From the NCBI RefSeq assembly GCF_013373865.1, contig NC_050475.1:11968182-12032181 (forward strand): 64,000 bases of DNA, read 5' to 3'. Position 1 is the first letter of the stretch. Every line of letters starts with the position of its first letter. Made by a program: the position numbers and the translations under genes. Below, piece after piece: positions 11,611-22,666 of the stretch. The DNA is from Monomorium pharaonis (Eukaryota > Arthropoda > Insecta > Hymenoptera > Formicidae). Below the pieces are notes generated by a model, which saw only the letters and a list, made by a program, of their open reading frames with translations, did no database searches and had not been told where the DNA came from.

Positions 11611-11761
11611 ACCCAGATAGCCAAGCCTGCAGGAACAGATTTTGAGCAGAGCATGCTATCAATTTTTGACGACAGAATGGCAAAAAATTTTATACAGAGT
11701 CTGTAATATCCAACGATGTCGGCAAACTGCTGTCAGAAATCAAGCAGAGCTTGCTAACATA

Positions 11762-11893
11762 ATCTGACAACATATTGGCAGCAGAAATCGAGCAAAACCT
11801 GCTGATATAACTGACAGCAGATTGGCAGCAGAAATCGAGCAGAGCCTGTTGACATAACCTGTAGGCAGATCGGCAGCAGAAATCGAACAGTAT
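11762..11893. repeat. Left subterminal array, 48-bp unit
   Basis: Units start at 11762, 11810 and 11858 and share the core TTGGCAGCAGAAATCGAGCA followed by a variable CTG.TGA.ATAA linker. More diverged copies extend to about 11650. Confidence 0.75.
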
Positions 11894-12032
11894 GTCCGTT
11901 AATTACTTTATAATCTTAATTGCCATTTAAATGCCAATTTAAAACTTGCATTAATATGTTTCTATAGAGAAAAACGTAAGAAAAAAGGTTGCGGCAGTAG
12001 AAATTATTGAGAAATTAAATTATATTATTGTC

Positions 12033-12346
12033 TAATACTTTTGGCCAATCCTGTATACATACATATATTTCTAATATATTAGGGATCGTAAGAAAATAAA
12101 ATTATTATTAATTGTCAATACATTTTTAATAAGAGTTTAATTGTTCTCTCGCCGATATACATTGTATTGAAAGATTAAGTACTTTATTGTATTGGGCTAC
12201 CGCGCGATAACGGTAAATTTGAAATAACAGAAATGATGCCTAAACTCTTATTAAAAATGTATTGACAATTATAATAATTTTATTTTCTTACGATCCCTAA
12301 TTATATAGAAATATATGTATGTATACAGGCTTGGCCAAAAGTATTA
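12033..12346. mobile_element. MITE with 106-bp terminal inverted repeats
   Basis: Arms 12033-12139 and 12241-12346 are reverse complements, starting TAATACTTTTGGCCAA. The spacer is about 100 bp. TA at the tips suits a Tc1/mariner-type MITE. Confidence 0.8.
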
Positions 12347-12356
12347 GGCAGCTATA

Positions 12357-12498
12357 TTTTTTTAATTTATCTGAAGTTCTTTTATCTATATTATTTCCTA
12401 TTGGTTACTTGTATTATACATAAGTTTAAAGTATATGTATAATACCGGCAACCACTAGAAAATAATATAGATAAAAGAATTTCAGATAAATTAAAAAA
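12357..12498. repeat. Second hairpin element, about 65-bp arms
   Basis: Arms 12357-12422 and 12434-12498 share TTTTTTAATTTATCTGAA and TTTTATCTATATTATTT in inverted orientation. It directly follows the preceding MITE. Confidence 0.75.
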
Positions 12499-13215
12499 GC
12501 CCAGACAATACGCTTGTCAGAAAACTTTAAGAGAACTTTTTAAAGAAAACATTTAGATATCTTGGAAATGATGTCAAAATGGTAACATTTATCAGAGATA
12601 TCTAAGAGAGGTCTTTGAGATATCTTATTGAAGAGTTTCATTTAAGTTTTTTAAAAATGTTATCCTTATGACATCAGCTAAATGATATCAGCTTAATGTC
12701 TCATAAAATAAAGATATCACACAATGCTGTCCGATTATTGAGCCGTCCATGCGCGTGGTAGCAGAAATCAGACAACATTATAACATCCTGAATGAGAAAT
12801 CCATTTGATATTTAAAAAAGTTATCATAAAGATAATGTTTTCAAAAATTACGGTTTGTCTACAATTACTGCGCACAAAAAAATGCACAAAACCTAAATTC
12901 ATCATGTACTGAACAAAAACAGAATAATAAATGTACTATTCAATTTTTCTTAGAATATATGATCTATATAGTTAACCATCTAATTAACCATTTGAACGCT
13001 TAAAGTATTAATGTTAAATAGATCGCAATTTCCATCAAATTATTAAGAAGGTTATGGAAAAAGATAAATTTAACAATGAAATTAATAAGTAAATAAATTA
13101 ATGCTATTTATTTTTAATGTTTTGCAAAATTTAATTGCTTTTATAAAAAATAATATAATTGTGTCAGTTTATAACATATTGGTATATGTAGACAATAACA
13201 AGTACTCATGTCGAT

Positions 13216-13286
13216 GAGCCAAATTGGCGTAGCAGATAGAGTACAAGGTTCGTCATCCTAAGGTCCCGGGTTCAAAACCAGCGCAA
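13216..13286 (+). ncRNA. tRNA-like sequence, probable SINE head
   Basis: TGGCGTAGCAGATAGAG resembles a Pol III A box. GGGTTCAAAACC, 43 bp downstream, resembles a B box. No acceptor stem closes and the anticodon loop is not clear, so this is a tRNA-derived SINE head or decayed tRNA rather than a working tRNA gene. Confidence 0.45.
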
Positions 13287-13461
13287 GTAAGAATAAAATA
13301 TAATAATTTAAATTTAATTAATTAATAAAAATTTGTCCTAAATTTAGTATGTACTGTTAATAAAAATAATTTAAAAAAAATGAAATTTTTATTTTATTTT
13401 TTTATTTCTAGTTGCACTTAAAAGATATCCGATTTAAGAAATCTTTTAGATATCTGCTTGA

Positions 13462-13650
13462 TTTCTGCTGCCAATCTGCTGTCAGATTATGTCAGCAGAT
13501 CCTGCTCGGTTTCTGCTACCAATTTGCTGGCATAGCATGTTAGCAGGCTCTGTTTGATTTCTGCTGCCAATCTGTCGTCAGGGTTGTCAGCAAATCCTGC
13601 TCGGTTTCTGCAATCAATCTACTGGCATGCCATGCCAGCAGGCTTTGTCG
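13462..13650. repeat. Right subterminal array, 47-48 bp unit
   Basis: Four units start at 13462, 13510, 13557 and 13604, each beginning .TTTCTGC..CCAAT.TGCTG. They are the reverse complement of the left array, two of the four ending in CTGCTCG. Diverged copies continue to 13757. Confidence 0.75.
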
Positions 13651-13800
13651 ACAAATCCTGAGCTTAATGCGGACACAGAATGCTATGGATCTGCAATGGG
13701 TATCTGATTGAATTTGCTGCCAATCTGCTCGCAATCTGCTAGCATTTTGCTATTAGGGTAGTTATTATACTTAGTTTACAAGTTTGGCTTAATATATAAT

Positions 13801-14575
13801 TTACTCTATTATTTCTGTTATAATAATGGTGGAAGGGGGAAAGAAATTGTAAAAGAAATCGGTAGGTACGGCGAAAGGGTCATAGTAAAGGGGAGTGAAG
13901 ACTGGGATGGGATCTGAGGGAGCAAGTGCGGGAAGGATATCTAATAGAATTTCCGGATCTAGGGCGTCCGGGTTGATTGCGAAATCGCGGTAATTTTGTA
14001 ATAAGGGGTCTATTTTCAACGGAAACTGTTCTAAGAGTTCAATTAATGATGTTTGCGTCCCGTCGTGGTGATAAAAGCGGGGCCGGGGTGGGACTAGTTC
14101 AAATTCTTCTATAAGCTCTATGGAGTGTGTTGGAGAAGGTGGGGGTGGAATTTCTTCAGGTTCGGGGGGAGCTAATAGGGGAATAAATAGGAAAAACAGG
14201 AGGTGGGGTGGTTAGAGGAGATGAGGATCGAGGAACACTGAGTTCTTCGAGAGGGGTGGTAGGAGAGGAGAGTCGAGGAACACAAGGTTCTTCGAGAGGG
14301 GTGATAGGAGAGGAGAGTCGAGGAACACAAAGTTCTTCGAGAGGGGTGATAGGAGAGGAGAGTCGAGGAACACAAGGTTCTTCGAGAGGGGTAATAGGAG
14401 AGGAGAGTCGAGGAACACAAGGTTCTTCGAGAGGGGTGGTAGGAGAGGAGAGTTGCGACTCGAGGAGCTGTTGATAGACGCGGTTCAATTCCTCCCGTGC
14501 CCGCCGATTCTGTCTCTGACGCCAACGTCTGGCTGCCCAGTGTTTCCGTTTTGGGCGGATAGGTCTGTTATTCAC
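13801..14575 (-). pseudogene. Orphan Arg-rich/Pro-rich protein gene, frameshifted
   Basis: I do not recognise the family. The first frame (14575 down to 14156) begins with a strongly basic stretch (KRKHWAARRWRQRQNRRARE), then five 15-residue repeats of the type SSPITPLEEPCVPRL, then a Ser/Pro region. At a run of six C (minus strand, about 14146-14151) the frame ends early. The alternative frame continues PEPEEIPPPPSPTHS and then acidic, Leu/Pro-rich sequence to a stop at 13801, so a one-base indel probably split one protein of about 255 residues. No ATG starts the first frame (GTG only). An acceptor-like GAATAACAG just before it suggests an upstream exon. The basic head could bind nucleic acid. 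That is inference only. Confidence 0.45.
14242..14466. repeat. Five 45-bp tandem repeats in coding phase
   Basis: Units start at 14242, 14287, 14332, 14377 and 14422, each GTTCTTCGAGAGGGGT and so on. Length is a multiple of three and the copies are nearly identical, so copy number can change without breaking the frame. It is open in several frames on both strands, producing shadow ORFs. Confidence 0.95.
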
Positions 14576-15240
14576 TACGAAGTGAATAAAATGATAAGCA
14601 ACAACGAAAGGGAAGTGACTCGATTATGAATTAAGTAGATGACTTACTACTTGCTGGGGTATTTCCTCTGGCGTAATCCGGAATGCCGGTCTCAGGGTAC
14701 TCAGGCGGTTGTCGGTTGCCCGGAACAAGTCAGTCCGTCAGGGCTGGTGGAACTGGTGAGTGATAGGCCTTACTGGAGTACACAAGTGCACTCACTTCAC
14801 TTGCGGAACGTTTTTGTTTGGCACTTAGTTTTGTCCCGACTCACACTCAAGCAATCGCGAAAAATCTTGGTTCAAAGTTTTACGTGAATTATTGGTGAAC
14901 TCGCGACGAAAATTCTCGGACTCGCACTCAATCAAAAGTAAAAAGCGGAAAAAGCTCCTCGCGGTCTTTGGGATCGCGATTTTATACTCAATTTTCCGAA
15001 GGGAAGGGTTGAGGTGTAGGCGGTGGCATTCTTGGATTGGTGGGCCCTTTCAAAACCACCAAATTTGGAGCTTGTCTATTGGGAACTCGCGAAATTATTA
15101 TTTTGTAGAGATGATCAGCTATTGGCTCATCTCTTCTCGTCTCCGCCCGATTTGGTTTTGGTTTTGAGTGTAGGAGAGGGATGTTTATAATTTTTGCTCC
15201 TCTTATCTTTAGGTCACTTAAACAAACTAGCAAGCAAAAA
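14576..15240 (-). promoter_or_regulatory. Candidate promoter and leader of the 13.8-14.6 kb orphan
   Basis: On the minus strand a TATA-like ATAAAA lies near 14978-14983, followed by GC-rich leader sequence. A donor-like GTAAGTCATC near 14637-14646 and an acceptor-like AACAG before 14572 would define a 70-80 bp intron. None of the leader frames supplies a clear ATG. This layout is inferred from sequence pattern only. Confidence 0.3.
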
Positions 15241-17161
15241 AAAAAGGGTCTTTATGTCTTCTGTAGAATTTTAGTGAAAACATACTTTTATTGATTGAGC
15301 GCGGACAGCGTTTTGCTGTGAATAATAAATTTTTATAGCTTCCGGAGGTTCTTTGTTTGAAGATTTTAATTTTTATTGAGTTTCAATATTTCCCTTTTCC
15401 TTTGCTTAGCGTCGGGTACCGATCCAGGGCATTGTCAGAGTAACGTTCGGTAATAAAGTTATTATTTATTCTTTTTTTATTCTAGACTCGACATTGCCCC
15501 AGACTTCCCGAAAGAATTAAATTATATCTAACGGTCGTTCTCAAAATAGTTTACAGATGAGGAACTATGCATTTGTTTGATGTATTTATTATTCCTCAAA
15601 AAAAAAAAAAAAAAAAAAATTTAAATTGTCGCTATAACTCACGAACTTGTGCGTGACGATAGAGCGATCCTCTGCAAACATTTCTTGCTCTCGGCGACCG
15701 TTAGAATACGATTTCTCTTACTTAATTATTATCTTTACAAGGACAACGAGAAAAAAAACGTTAAGTCCACCGGACGTAACATTATAATAAACTTCGTTTT
15801 ATTAAGAAAAATTTTTTCATATGCCATAGATTATATTGACTTTCCAAGAATTGAACTTTTTTTATATAAAAAAATAATAACAAACCGATCATTTCCAAGC
15901 CAGTTATATATATTGTATCCAAAGATTTAAAATTTCCATCCCTTTATAATTGTGATTAATTCGAATACATACATAATTATCCGTTTACACGACACATTGT
16001 AAATAGATATTTTCTTGTTATTTGACATAGATAATTTGACTTCTCAAATATTGGACGGTTTTATAAAAGTAACGACTGTTTCAAGTCCAAACAACCAGTA
16101 ACTTCCACGATTTGTCCAAAATCATGATATTTCATCTTTGCACAATTTTTTATAATTAGCGACTACATTATTAACATGAATTTATTATAAGCAACCGAAT
16201 TAGTATCATAATGGTCTGATGACAGACCAAAACGTATATTGAAATTTAATGTTCATAAAATATAGTTGTACACGTAGATCTTGTATTGCTCTATCGCCTG
16301 TCTTTTTAGTATTTAATTGTAAATTAAAAAATTTTGGTTAAAGAAAAAAATTTTTTTAATGATTTGGCCTTCAAATGTGTAAATAAGAGAAATATTATTT
16401 TACGTAAATTTTGCTCTCCTAAATGCAATAAAATTTTTTAATAAAATAAAAAATACCAAAAAAACAAACAAAAATTAGAACCAACGTCTCATCGCATCCT
16501 CGTTGTTTCAAGTTTCAATAGAGAACAAAATTAAAAGGTTAATAAAAGATTAAATCATTTTAGTCTCTTTGTGTGTTATGGCATAATAAAAAAATGTAAT
16601 AAACGATTAAATTTGTTTAATTGTTTTGTAGCATTGTAAAATAACAGTATTGTAAACTAATACATGTAAAATAATAAAATTAAACATACAGAAACAGCAT
16701 CTTTATTCCTCTCTTCAATTCTTTTTACTAAACACGCCTTCCATTTTAATTAATGCATTTTTTTTATAATTCTTCATTCAATTTTATGTAATTTATCCAA
16801 GTTCTATACATAAATAAAATATATCTCATCTCTACTTTTCTTTTCCTCAAAAAAGCTTACATGAATGCGCTCTGTGGTTTTCTATCTCATTTGAATTTTT
16901 TATAAATACATGTTCTTGCTCAATTTTGAAGGTATTCTTTAACGTCACAAATTTTTAAATAATTTTATCGTATCCAGGTCAAATGACCGATAAAAGTCTA
17001 ACTAAATTATAAAAAATACAATATATTATAAATATAAAATTTAAAATTTAAAAAGTAACTAAAATGTAACGTTACAGTTACAAAAAAAGGAAAGTAACGC
17101 CGTTACCAGTTTTTTTAAAAAAAGTAACTGTAACTATAACATCGTTACAAGTAACATGATA
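15241..17161. other. AT-rich intronic stretch without a supported gene
   Basis: It contains an A-run at 15599-15620 that could be the tail of a retroposed copy. The plus-strand frame 15649-15930 has no domain. From about 17060 to 17160 repeated GTAAC/GTTAC motifs suggest the end of a small DNA element interrupted by the next MITE. Confidence 0.35.
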
Positions 17162-17720
17162 GAATCAACAAGGTGAGTCAGTTTGCCGACTAATTTTTAG
17201 TTTGATCTGCGCATCCACGTGACTGGATCCACGTGACTTCACGCATCCAAACGTAAGTGAAATATAAGTTCTGTGTTACCCATTTCCAAAGCAACGTAGT
17301 AGCCGTACGCTAGAAAGTACGGTTCAACAAAACTTTTTCATGCGAGGATCGAATCTAATATACAATTTTTATTTTTCTGTTTTTTTTAATTATTAAAAAC
17401 CGTTTTGAAATGACGGTCTGCATCTGTTTTACTTGCATAAAAAATTGATATACATTTCTCGCAAAAATTTTCCAAAATATTGTAACTGTTACAATTATAC
17501 AATTTATTAATAAATATTTTGTTCCATTTATTTGTAGTCATCAAAATTACAATAATTTAATTTATTATTCAAGTTTTAATAAATAATTTCTTAAATATTT
17601 TTCGTTTTGTTATTACTTAAAATATTAATGTTCAAATTTACCGCATCTTATGACGTAACTTGAATCCAGCACTTTCATTGGCTTATAAAATTTATGCGCA
17701 TTGACTCACCTTGTTGATTC
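17162..17720. mobile_element. 559-bp element with perfect 19-bp TIRs
   Basis: The first 19 bases, GAATCAACAAGGTGAGTCA, recur exactly as reverse complement at 17702-17720. The interior has no ORF. Its flanks both carry ACAAGTAA-type motifs, as if inserted into a GTTAC-rich repeat. Superfamily unresolved. Confidence 0.75.
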
Positions 17721-17752
17721 CACCATGTACAAGTAATACGTTACTTCTCAAA

Positions 17753-18499
17753 TGTGGGTGAAGTTGGGTCCTCAGCTTCCTGCACCACAGGTACGCGAGT
17801 TCTGTTTACACTCACAATAGTTCTACAGTTCTTGATAGTTCTTAGCAATAGTTCCGCCAAAATAATATAAAAAACAAATTTCAAAATATGGAGTGCTAAC
17901 TTCCCGTGGTATCCCAAATTTCGAAAAAAACAGTTGTAACTATAAAATCTTATAGTTCTCGAAAAGTTTTACAGTACCTGATAGGTATTAAAAAGTTGTG
18001 GTCATTAACTATTTTTAAATAATTTGTAAACTTGTACGATGGCACCACACCCCAGCACAAGAATAAAGTATCACATTATAGCAAGTTCTAATCGAATTTT
18101 GGGCAATTTTCGATAGTTCCATAATAGTTCAAACTATTTTAATCAATTTTGCAGAAAGTTCTGTAAATTATTTTTAAACAATTTTTTATTCGAGAGGCAT
18201 GAGGTGCAAACAGTTTCACTCACTAATTAAAAATAGTTAATCACCAGAACTTTTTTAAATACCCATCAGGAACTGTAGAACTCTTCGAGAACTATAAAAT
18301 TTCATAGTAAATACTGATTTTTTTGAAATTTGGGGTGTTATGGGAAGTTAGCATCTCATATTTTCAAATTTATGTTTTTTATATTATTTCGGCAGAACTA
18401 TTGCTAAAAACTATCAAAAACTAAAACTATTGTGACTGCAAACAGAACTCGCGAGAAAACCTGCGGTACAGAAAGTTGAGGTGCCAACTTCACACACAT
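17753..18499. repeat. Long inverted repeat, about 270-bp arms, next to the gap
   Basis: Arms 17753-18018 and 18227-18499 match in inverted orientation (shared GCGAGTTCTGTTT, ACTTCCC, TTAACTATTTTTAA). The right end stops at the N gap, so the outer boundary is uncertain. It is probably a foldback MITE. Long palindromes of this kind may have contributed to the assembly break. Confidence 0.75.
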
Positions 18500-18500
18500 A

Positions 18501-19000
18501 NNNNNNNNNNNNNNNNNNNNNNNNNNNNNNNNNNNNNNNNNNNNNNNNNNNNNNNNNNNNNNNNNNNNNNNNNNNNNNNNNNNNNNNNNNNNNNNNNNNN
18601 NNNNNNNNNNNNNNNNNNNNNNNNNNNNNNNNNNNNNNNNNNNNNNNNNNNNNNNNNNNNNNNNNNNNNNNNNNNNNNNNNNNNNNNNNNNNNNNNNNNN
18701 NNNNNNNNNNNNNNNNNNNNNNNNNNNNNNNNNNNNNNNNNNNNNNNNNNNNNNNNNNNNNNNNNNNNNNNNNNNNNNNNNNNNNNNNNNNNNNNNNNNN
18801 NNNNNNNNNNNNNNNNNNNNNNNNNNNNNNNNNNNNNNNNNNNNNNNNNNNNNNNNNNNNNNNNNNNNNNNNNNNNNNNNNNNNNNNNNNNNNNNNNNNN
18901 NNNNNNNNNNNNNNNNNNNNNNNNNNNNNNNNNNNNNNNNNNNNNNNNNNNNNNNNNNNNNNNNNNNNNNNNNNNNNNNNNNNNNNNNNNNNNNNNNNNN
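18501..19000. other. Assembly gap (500 N)
   Basis: Exactly 500 Ns suggests a placeholder of unknown true length. It removes the 5' LTR and N-terminal Gag of copia element 1 and could hide missing XXYLT1 exons. Confidence 0.99.
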
Positions 19001-22000
19001 CACGAGCAACGCAGTGAGTCAAACAAACTAATTCTTATGACAAAGTTCCATGACTATAAAATGTCACCAAGCGATTCAGTTGCACAGCATATCGCTAATG
19101 TAGAAAACATGGCTAGTAAGTTAAATGATCTTGGTGAAAAATTATCAGAAGTTACAATAATGGCAAAAATTTTAGGAAGTTTACCATCTAAATTCAATGC
19201 CTTGATCACCGCATGGGACAGCGTTGACTCAGACAAGCAAAAATTAGAAACGTTGACAGCAAGACTCATAAAAGAAGAAGGAAGAATGACAGCAGCAGAT
19301 GAAACAGCCAGTGCACTAGCAGCAGTAAACATTAGCAAGTCACAACACAAGACGTCGCAAGAAAGAAAGAATCAAGACGCAAAGAAGCAAGTAGAATGTT
19401 TTTATTGTCACAAAAAGGGGCACGTTATTAAATATTGCCGCAAAAAGAAAAAGGAATCCATCGAAGACAAATCCAAGAGCAATGGAAATAATTCTACAAA
19501 TGTCAGTGCTTTTTCAGCAGAAGTAAGGTCATCAGCTGAAGATCTTGAAGTCAATTCTAAGTACAAATGGTATTCTGACAGCGGTGCCACGAAACACATG
19601 TCACCGAATAAATCATGGTTTCATAATTTAATACCAGTCAGTAATGAATATGTCAAGATTGGAGATGGAACCCCCTGCGAAGTCAAAGGAAAAGGAACCA
19701 TTTACATTAAAAGGAAAGTAAAAGATGAATGGCTCGATGGAAAGTTAGAAGAAGTCTTATACGTTCCCAAATTAAGCAAAAGTTTATTTTCAGTGGGAGC
19801 ATGTGTTCAGAAGGACTACACCATTACTTTTGCATCTGACTCCATGGAAATAAAGAAGAAAAATACATCAATGATAGTTGGAACCAAAGAACACAATAAC
19901 TTGTTCAGAATGTTAATCCAAGTCGTCCAGAATCAAGAGGCGAACCTTACAACCACATCAAGCCTTCAGGTTATGCACGAACGTCTAGGTCACATCAGCC
20001 TGAAATCAATACGTGAAATGAACAAACAAGGTCTGATTCATGTAGATAACATTCCAGCAAAAGTTGAATTCGTATGCGAGGCATGCCAATATGGCAAACA
20101 GCATCGACTTCCCTTCAACAAAATCAGCACACCAAGGAATGCCAAGCCAGGTGAATTTATCCATACCGATGTTGGCGGTCCTATGGAACAGGAATCAATC
20201 GGCGGCTCAAAATTTTATGTGAACTTCATTGATGATGCGTCTGGTTATAGAAAAGTATACTTCATGAGACACAAATCCGATGTTTTTGAGAAACTCAAGG
20301 AATACCATGCTCTAGTTCAAAACAAGTTCCAGCGTTCAATAAAAGTAATGAGGATGGACAACGGAACGGAATACATAAACGAGAACATGAAGCGATTTTT
20401 CATAACACATGGAATCGAGGTAGAAAGGACGTCTCCCTATACACCAGAACAAAATGGGAAATCCGAAAGAGACAACAGAACGCTCATCGAAAGTGCAAGG
20501 TCAATGATATATGCGAAGAATCTTCCACTAGGCTTATGGGCCGAAGCCGTCAGCACTGCCGCATATATTCACAATCGGACACCAGCAAGCAAAAACAAAG
20601 GCACGACTCCATTTGAGATTTGGAATGGATATAAACCAGATTTGACACATCTGAGAATCTTTGGCTCTGAAGTTTTTGTACACATACCAAAACAACAAAG
20701 AAAGAAATGGGACAAAAAGTCAAGAAAATTGGTATTCGTGGGATACAACGATGAATCTTCCAATTATCGAGTCTACGATCCAAGAACTAACAAGATAACG
20801 GTATCCAGAGATGTGACTTTCACTGAAAGGGCTAACTATCAAGTCACATATACTGAAGAGGAAATAACTCTCCCCTTAAACGATGTCATGCAAGAAAACA
20901 CCGATCAACATTCCGAAGATGACAACGTCAAAGAAACCGACAAGGACAAGGAAGTTCATGCAAAGCTCGAAAATGATGAGAATGACAAAGGCAAGTCAGA
21001 CATGAAATTAAATACCAGTAAACGTGAATTGAGAGACAGGGCTTCTGTTAAGAAACCTGACAGATACGAAGCAAACCTAGCAGAATGGAGCGAACCTCAA
21101 ACATATGAAGAGGCAATCTCAAGTCAAGAAGCTGAAAAATGGAAACAAGCTATACAAGAGGAATTAGAAGCTCATCAAAAGAATCGAACATGGACAATGG
21201 AACATCTACCACAAGGAAGAAAAACGATTGGCTATAAGTGGGTTTTTAAAATAAAAAATCCGTCCGACAAAAATCCTAGATACAAGGCTCGCCTTTGCGC
21301 CAAAGGCTTCTCGCAGAAACCAGGGGTAGATTACGAAGAGATTTACGCCCCTGTAATCCGTTATGAGTCAATTCGGACGCTCTTGGGCATCGCAGCAGAT
21401 CGAGATCTGGAAATGACACAATTCGACATCAAAACTGCGTTCCTACATGGTGAGCTGAACGAATCCATTTATATGGATGTACCTCTAGGTGTCGAAACAA
21501 AGCAGGGTAAGGTATGTAAATTAATGAAATCTTTGTATGGGCTTAAGCAAGCCTCTCGTCAATGGAATTCGAAATTTGATGAATTTTTAAAATCTTTTAA
21601 TTTTACTCAAAGTACAGCCGATCCCTGTGTTTACAAAGGATATATTGACAATGTTAGTGTATTCTTAGGCCTCTATGTAGACGACGGTTTAGTATTAGCG
21701 GAAACAATGGAGGCGCTTAACAAAGTTCTTGCAGTACTCAGAAATTACTTTGAAATTACAGTAGGGCATCCAAGTTCATTTGTAGGCATACAAATAAGTC
21801 GTGATCGCCAAAACCATTCGATCTTCATTCACCAAGAAAACTATATAGAGCGTATTCTTGAGATTTTTAAAATGAAGGAAGCGAAATCTGTTAGCGTACC
21901 TGCAGATATAAACTCAATTAAGACATTAATGGAAAATAATTCTACTAATAACATTGATGTACCTTATCGTAGAGCGATAGGATGTCTCACATTCCTTTCA

Positions 22001-22666
22001 CAAGTAACGCGTCCTGATATATCATATATTGTCAACTTTCTGAGTCGATATTTAACATGTTACACAGATCATCATTGGCGAGCTGTAAAAAGAGTAATTA
22101 GATATCTCGCAGGAACTCGGAAACTTGGCATTATATACAAACGTAATGATAATGGCATAGCTTTAACAGGATATTCAGACGCAGATTATGCCGGTGACAT
22201 TAACACTAGACGATCAACGAGTGGATATATATTTACGATCTCTGGTGGACCTGTGTCCTGGGCATCACAACGTCAAAAGATGGTATCACTGAGCACAACG
22301 GAGGCTGAGTATGTAGCAGCAAACTCAGCCACGAAAGAACTCGTGTGGCTTAGGCGATTGATCAGTGATCTCGAATATCAATGTGATAAACCAACGACCT
22401 TATACGTCGATAATCAAAGCACTATAAAGCTCATAAAGAATCCGGAATTTCATCAGAAGAGCAAGCACATTGATATTCGATTTCATTTTATAAGAGAAAA
22501 ATATGCCGATGGAACTCTCAATATAGAGTATGTCGAATCAAAGAAACAATGTGCGGATTTTCTTACAAAAGCTCTTCCGAAACAGAATTTTGAAATACAA
22601 TTGCGTCTACTTAATATGTATAACTATGACTGTAATATGAAAGCACTTGAACAGTGGGAGTATTGA
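19001..22666 (+). CDS. Ty1/copia Gag-Pol polyprotein, element 1 (5' truncated by gap)
   Basis: A single uninterrupted frame of 1221 visible residues. In order: Gag (UBN2-like, SLPSKFNALITAWDS), CCHC knuckle CFYCHKKGHVIKYC near 19399, aspartic protease DSGA near 19577, GAG-pre-integrase with the HERLGH motif, integrase D-D35-E (HTD near 20168, MDNGTEY near 20357, NGKSER near 20465), reverse transcriptase YVDD near 21674, and RNase H ending in the SKHIDIRFHFIRE block. Domain order (integrase before RT) defines copia. Every catalytic motif I checked is present and there are no stops, so it may be recently active. The start codon is in the gap. It encodes capsid, protease, integrase and RT/RNase H for cytoplasmic reverse transcription and nuclear integration. 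Confidence 0.95.
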   Translation, partial: HEQRSESNKLILMTKFHDYKMSPSDSVAQHIANVENMASKLNDLGEKLSEVTIMAKILGSLPSKFNALITAWDSVDSDKQKLETLTARLIKEEGRMTAADETASALAAVNISKSQHKTSQERKNQDAKKQVECFYCHKKGHVIKYCRKKKKESIEDKSKSNGNNSTNVSAFSAEVRSSAEDLEVNSKYKWYSDSGATKHMSPNKSWFHNLIPVSNEYVKIGDGTPCEVKGKGTIYIKRKVKDEWLDGKLEEVLYVPKLSKSLFSVGACVQKDYTITFASDSMEIKKKNTSMIVGTKEHNNLFRMLIQVVQNQEANLTTTSSLQVMHERLGHISLKSIREMNKQGLIHVDNIPAKVEFVCEACQYGKQHRLPFNKISTPRNAKPGEFIHTDVGGPMEQESIGGSKFYVNFIDDASGYRKVYFMRHKSDVFEKLKEYHALVQNKFQRSIKVMRMDNGTEYINENMKRFFITHGIEVERTSPYTPEQNGKSERDNRTLIESARSMIYAKNLPLGLWAEAVSTAAYIHNRTPASKNKGTTPFEIWNGYKPDLTHLRIFGSEVFVHIPKQQRKKWDKKSRKLVFVGYNDESSNYRVYDPRTNKITVSRDVTFTERANYQVTYTEEEITLPLNDVMQENTDQHSEDDNVKETDKDKEVHAKLENDENDKGKSDMKLNTSKRELRDRASVKKPDRYEANLAEWSEPQTYEEAISSQEAEKWKQAIQEELEAHQKNRTWTMEHLPQGRKTIGYKWVFKIKNPSDKNPRYKARLCAKGFSQKPGVDYEEIYAPVIRYESIRTLLGIAADRDLEMTQFDIKTAFLHGELNESIYMDVPLGVETKQGKVCKLMKSLYGLKQASRQWNSKFDEFLKSFNFTQSTADPCVYKGYIDNVSVFLGLYVDDGLVLAETMEALNKVLAVLRNYFEITVGHPSSFVGIQISRDRQNHSIFIHQENYIERILEIFKMKEAKSVSVPADINSIKTLMENNSTNNIDVPYRRAIGCLTFLSQVTRPDISYIVNFLSRYLTCYTDHHWRAVKRVIRYLAGTRKLGIIYKRNDNGIALTGYSDADYAGDINTRRSTSGYIFTISGGPVSWASQRQKMVSLSTTEAEYVAANSATKELVWLRRLISDLEYQCDKPTTLYVDNQSTIKLIKNPEFHQKSKHIDIRFHFIREKYADGTLNIEYVESKKQCADFLTKALPKQNFEIQLRLLNMYNYDCNMKALEQWEY

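Larger units (their letters stand above)
11611..13757. mobile_element. Non-autonomous DNA element with inverted subterminal arrays
   Basis: Both ends carry arrays of a 47-48 bp unit in opposite orientation (left 11762-11893, right 13462-13650), with further diverged units towards the tips. Ends read ACCCAGATAGC on the left and, inverted, ACCCTAATAGC on the right. Such clustered inverted subterminal repeats usually bind transposase. No transposase frame is present. The interior holds two hairpin MITEs and a tRNA-like block, so it served as a landing site. Superfamily is undetermined. Confidence 0.6.

Noticed and set aside
13216..13286. Functional tRNA gene
   Set aside because: A and B boxes are present but no acceptor stem pairs and the anticodon arm is unclear.
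6991..14466. CRISPR array or prokaryotic operon
   Set aside because: The repeats are microsatellites, transposon subterminal arrays or coding repeats without unique spacers. The sequence is eukaryotic.
14172..14525. Additional ORFs in other frames over the 45-bp repeat
   Set aside because: A repeat length divisible by three keeps all frames open. Only the frame with the basic N-terminus and continuing tail is considered.
18404..19026. ORFs made mainly of X residues
   Set aside because: Artefacts of the N gap.
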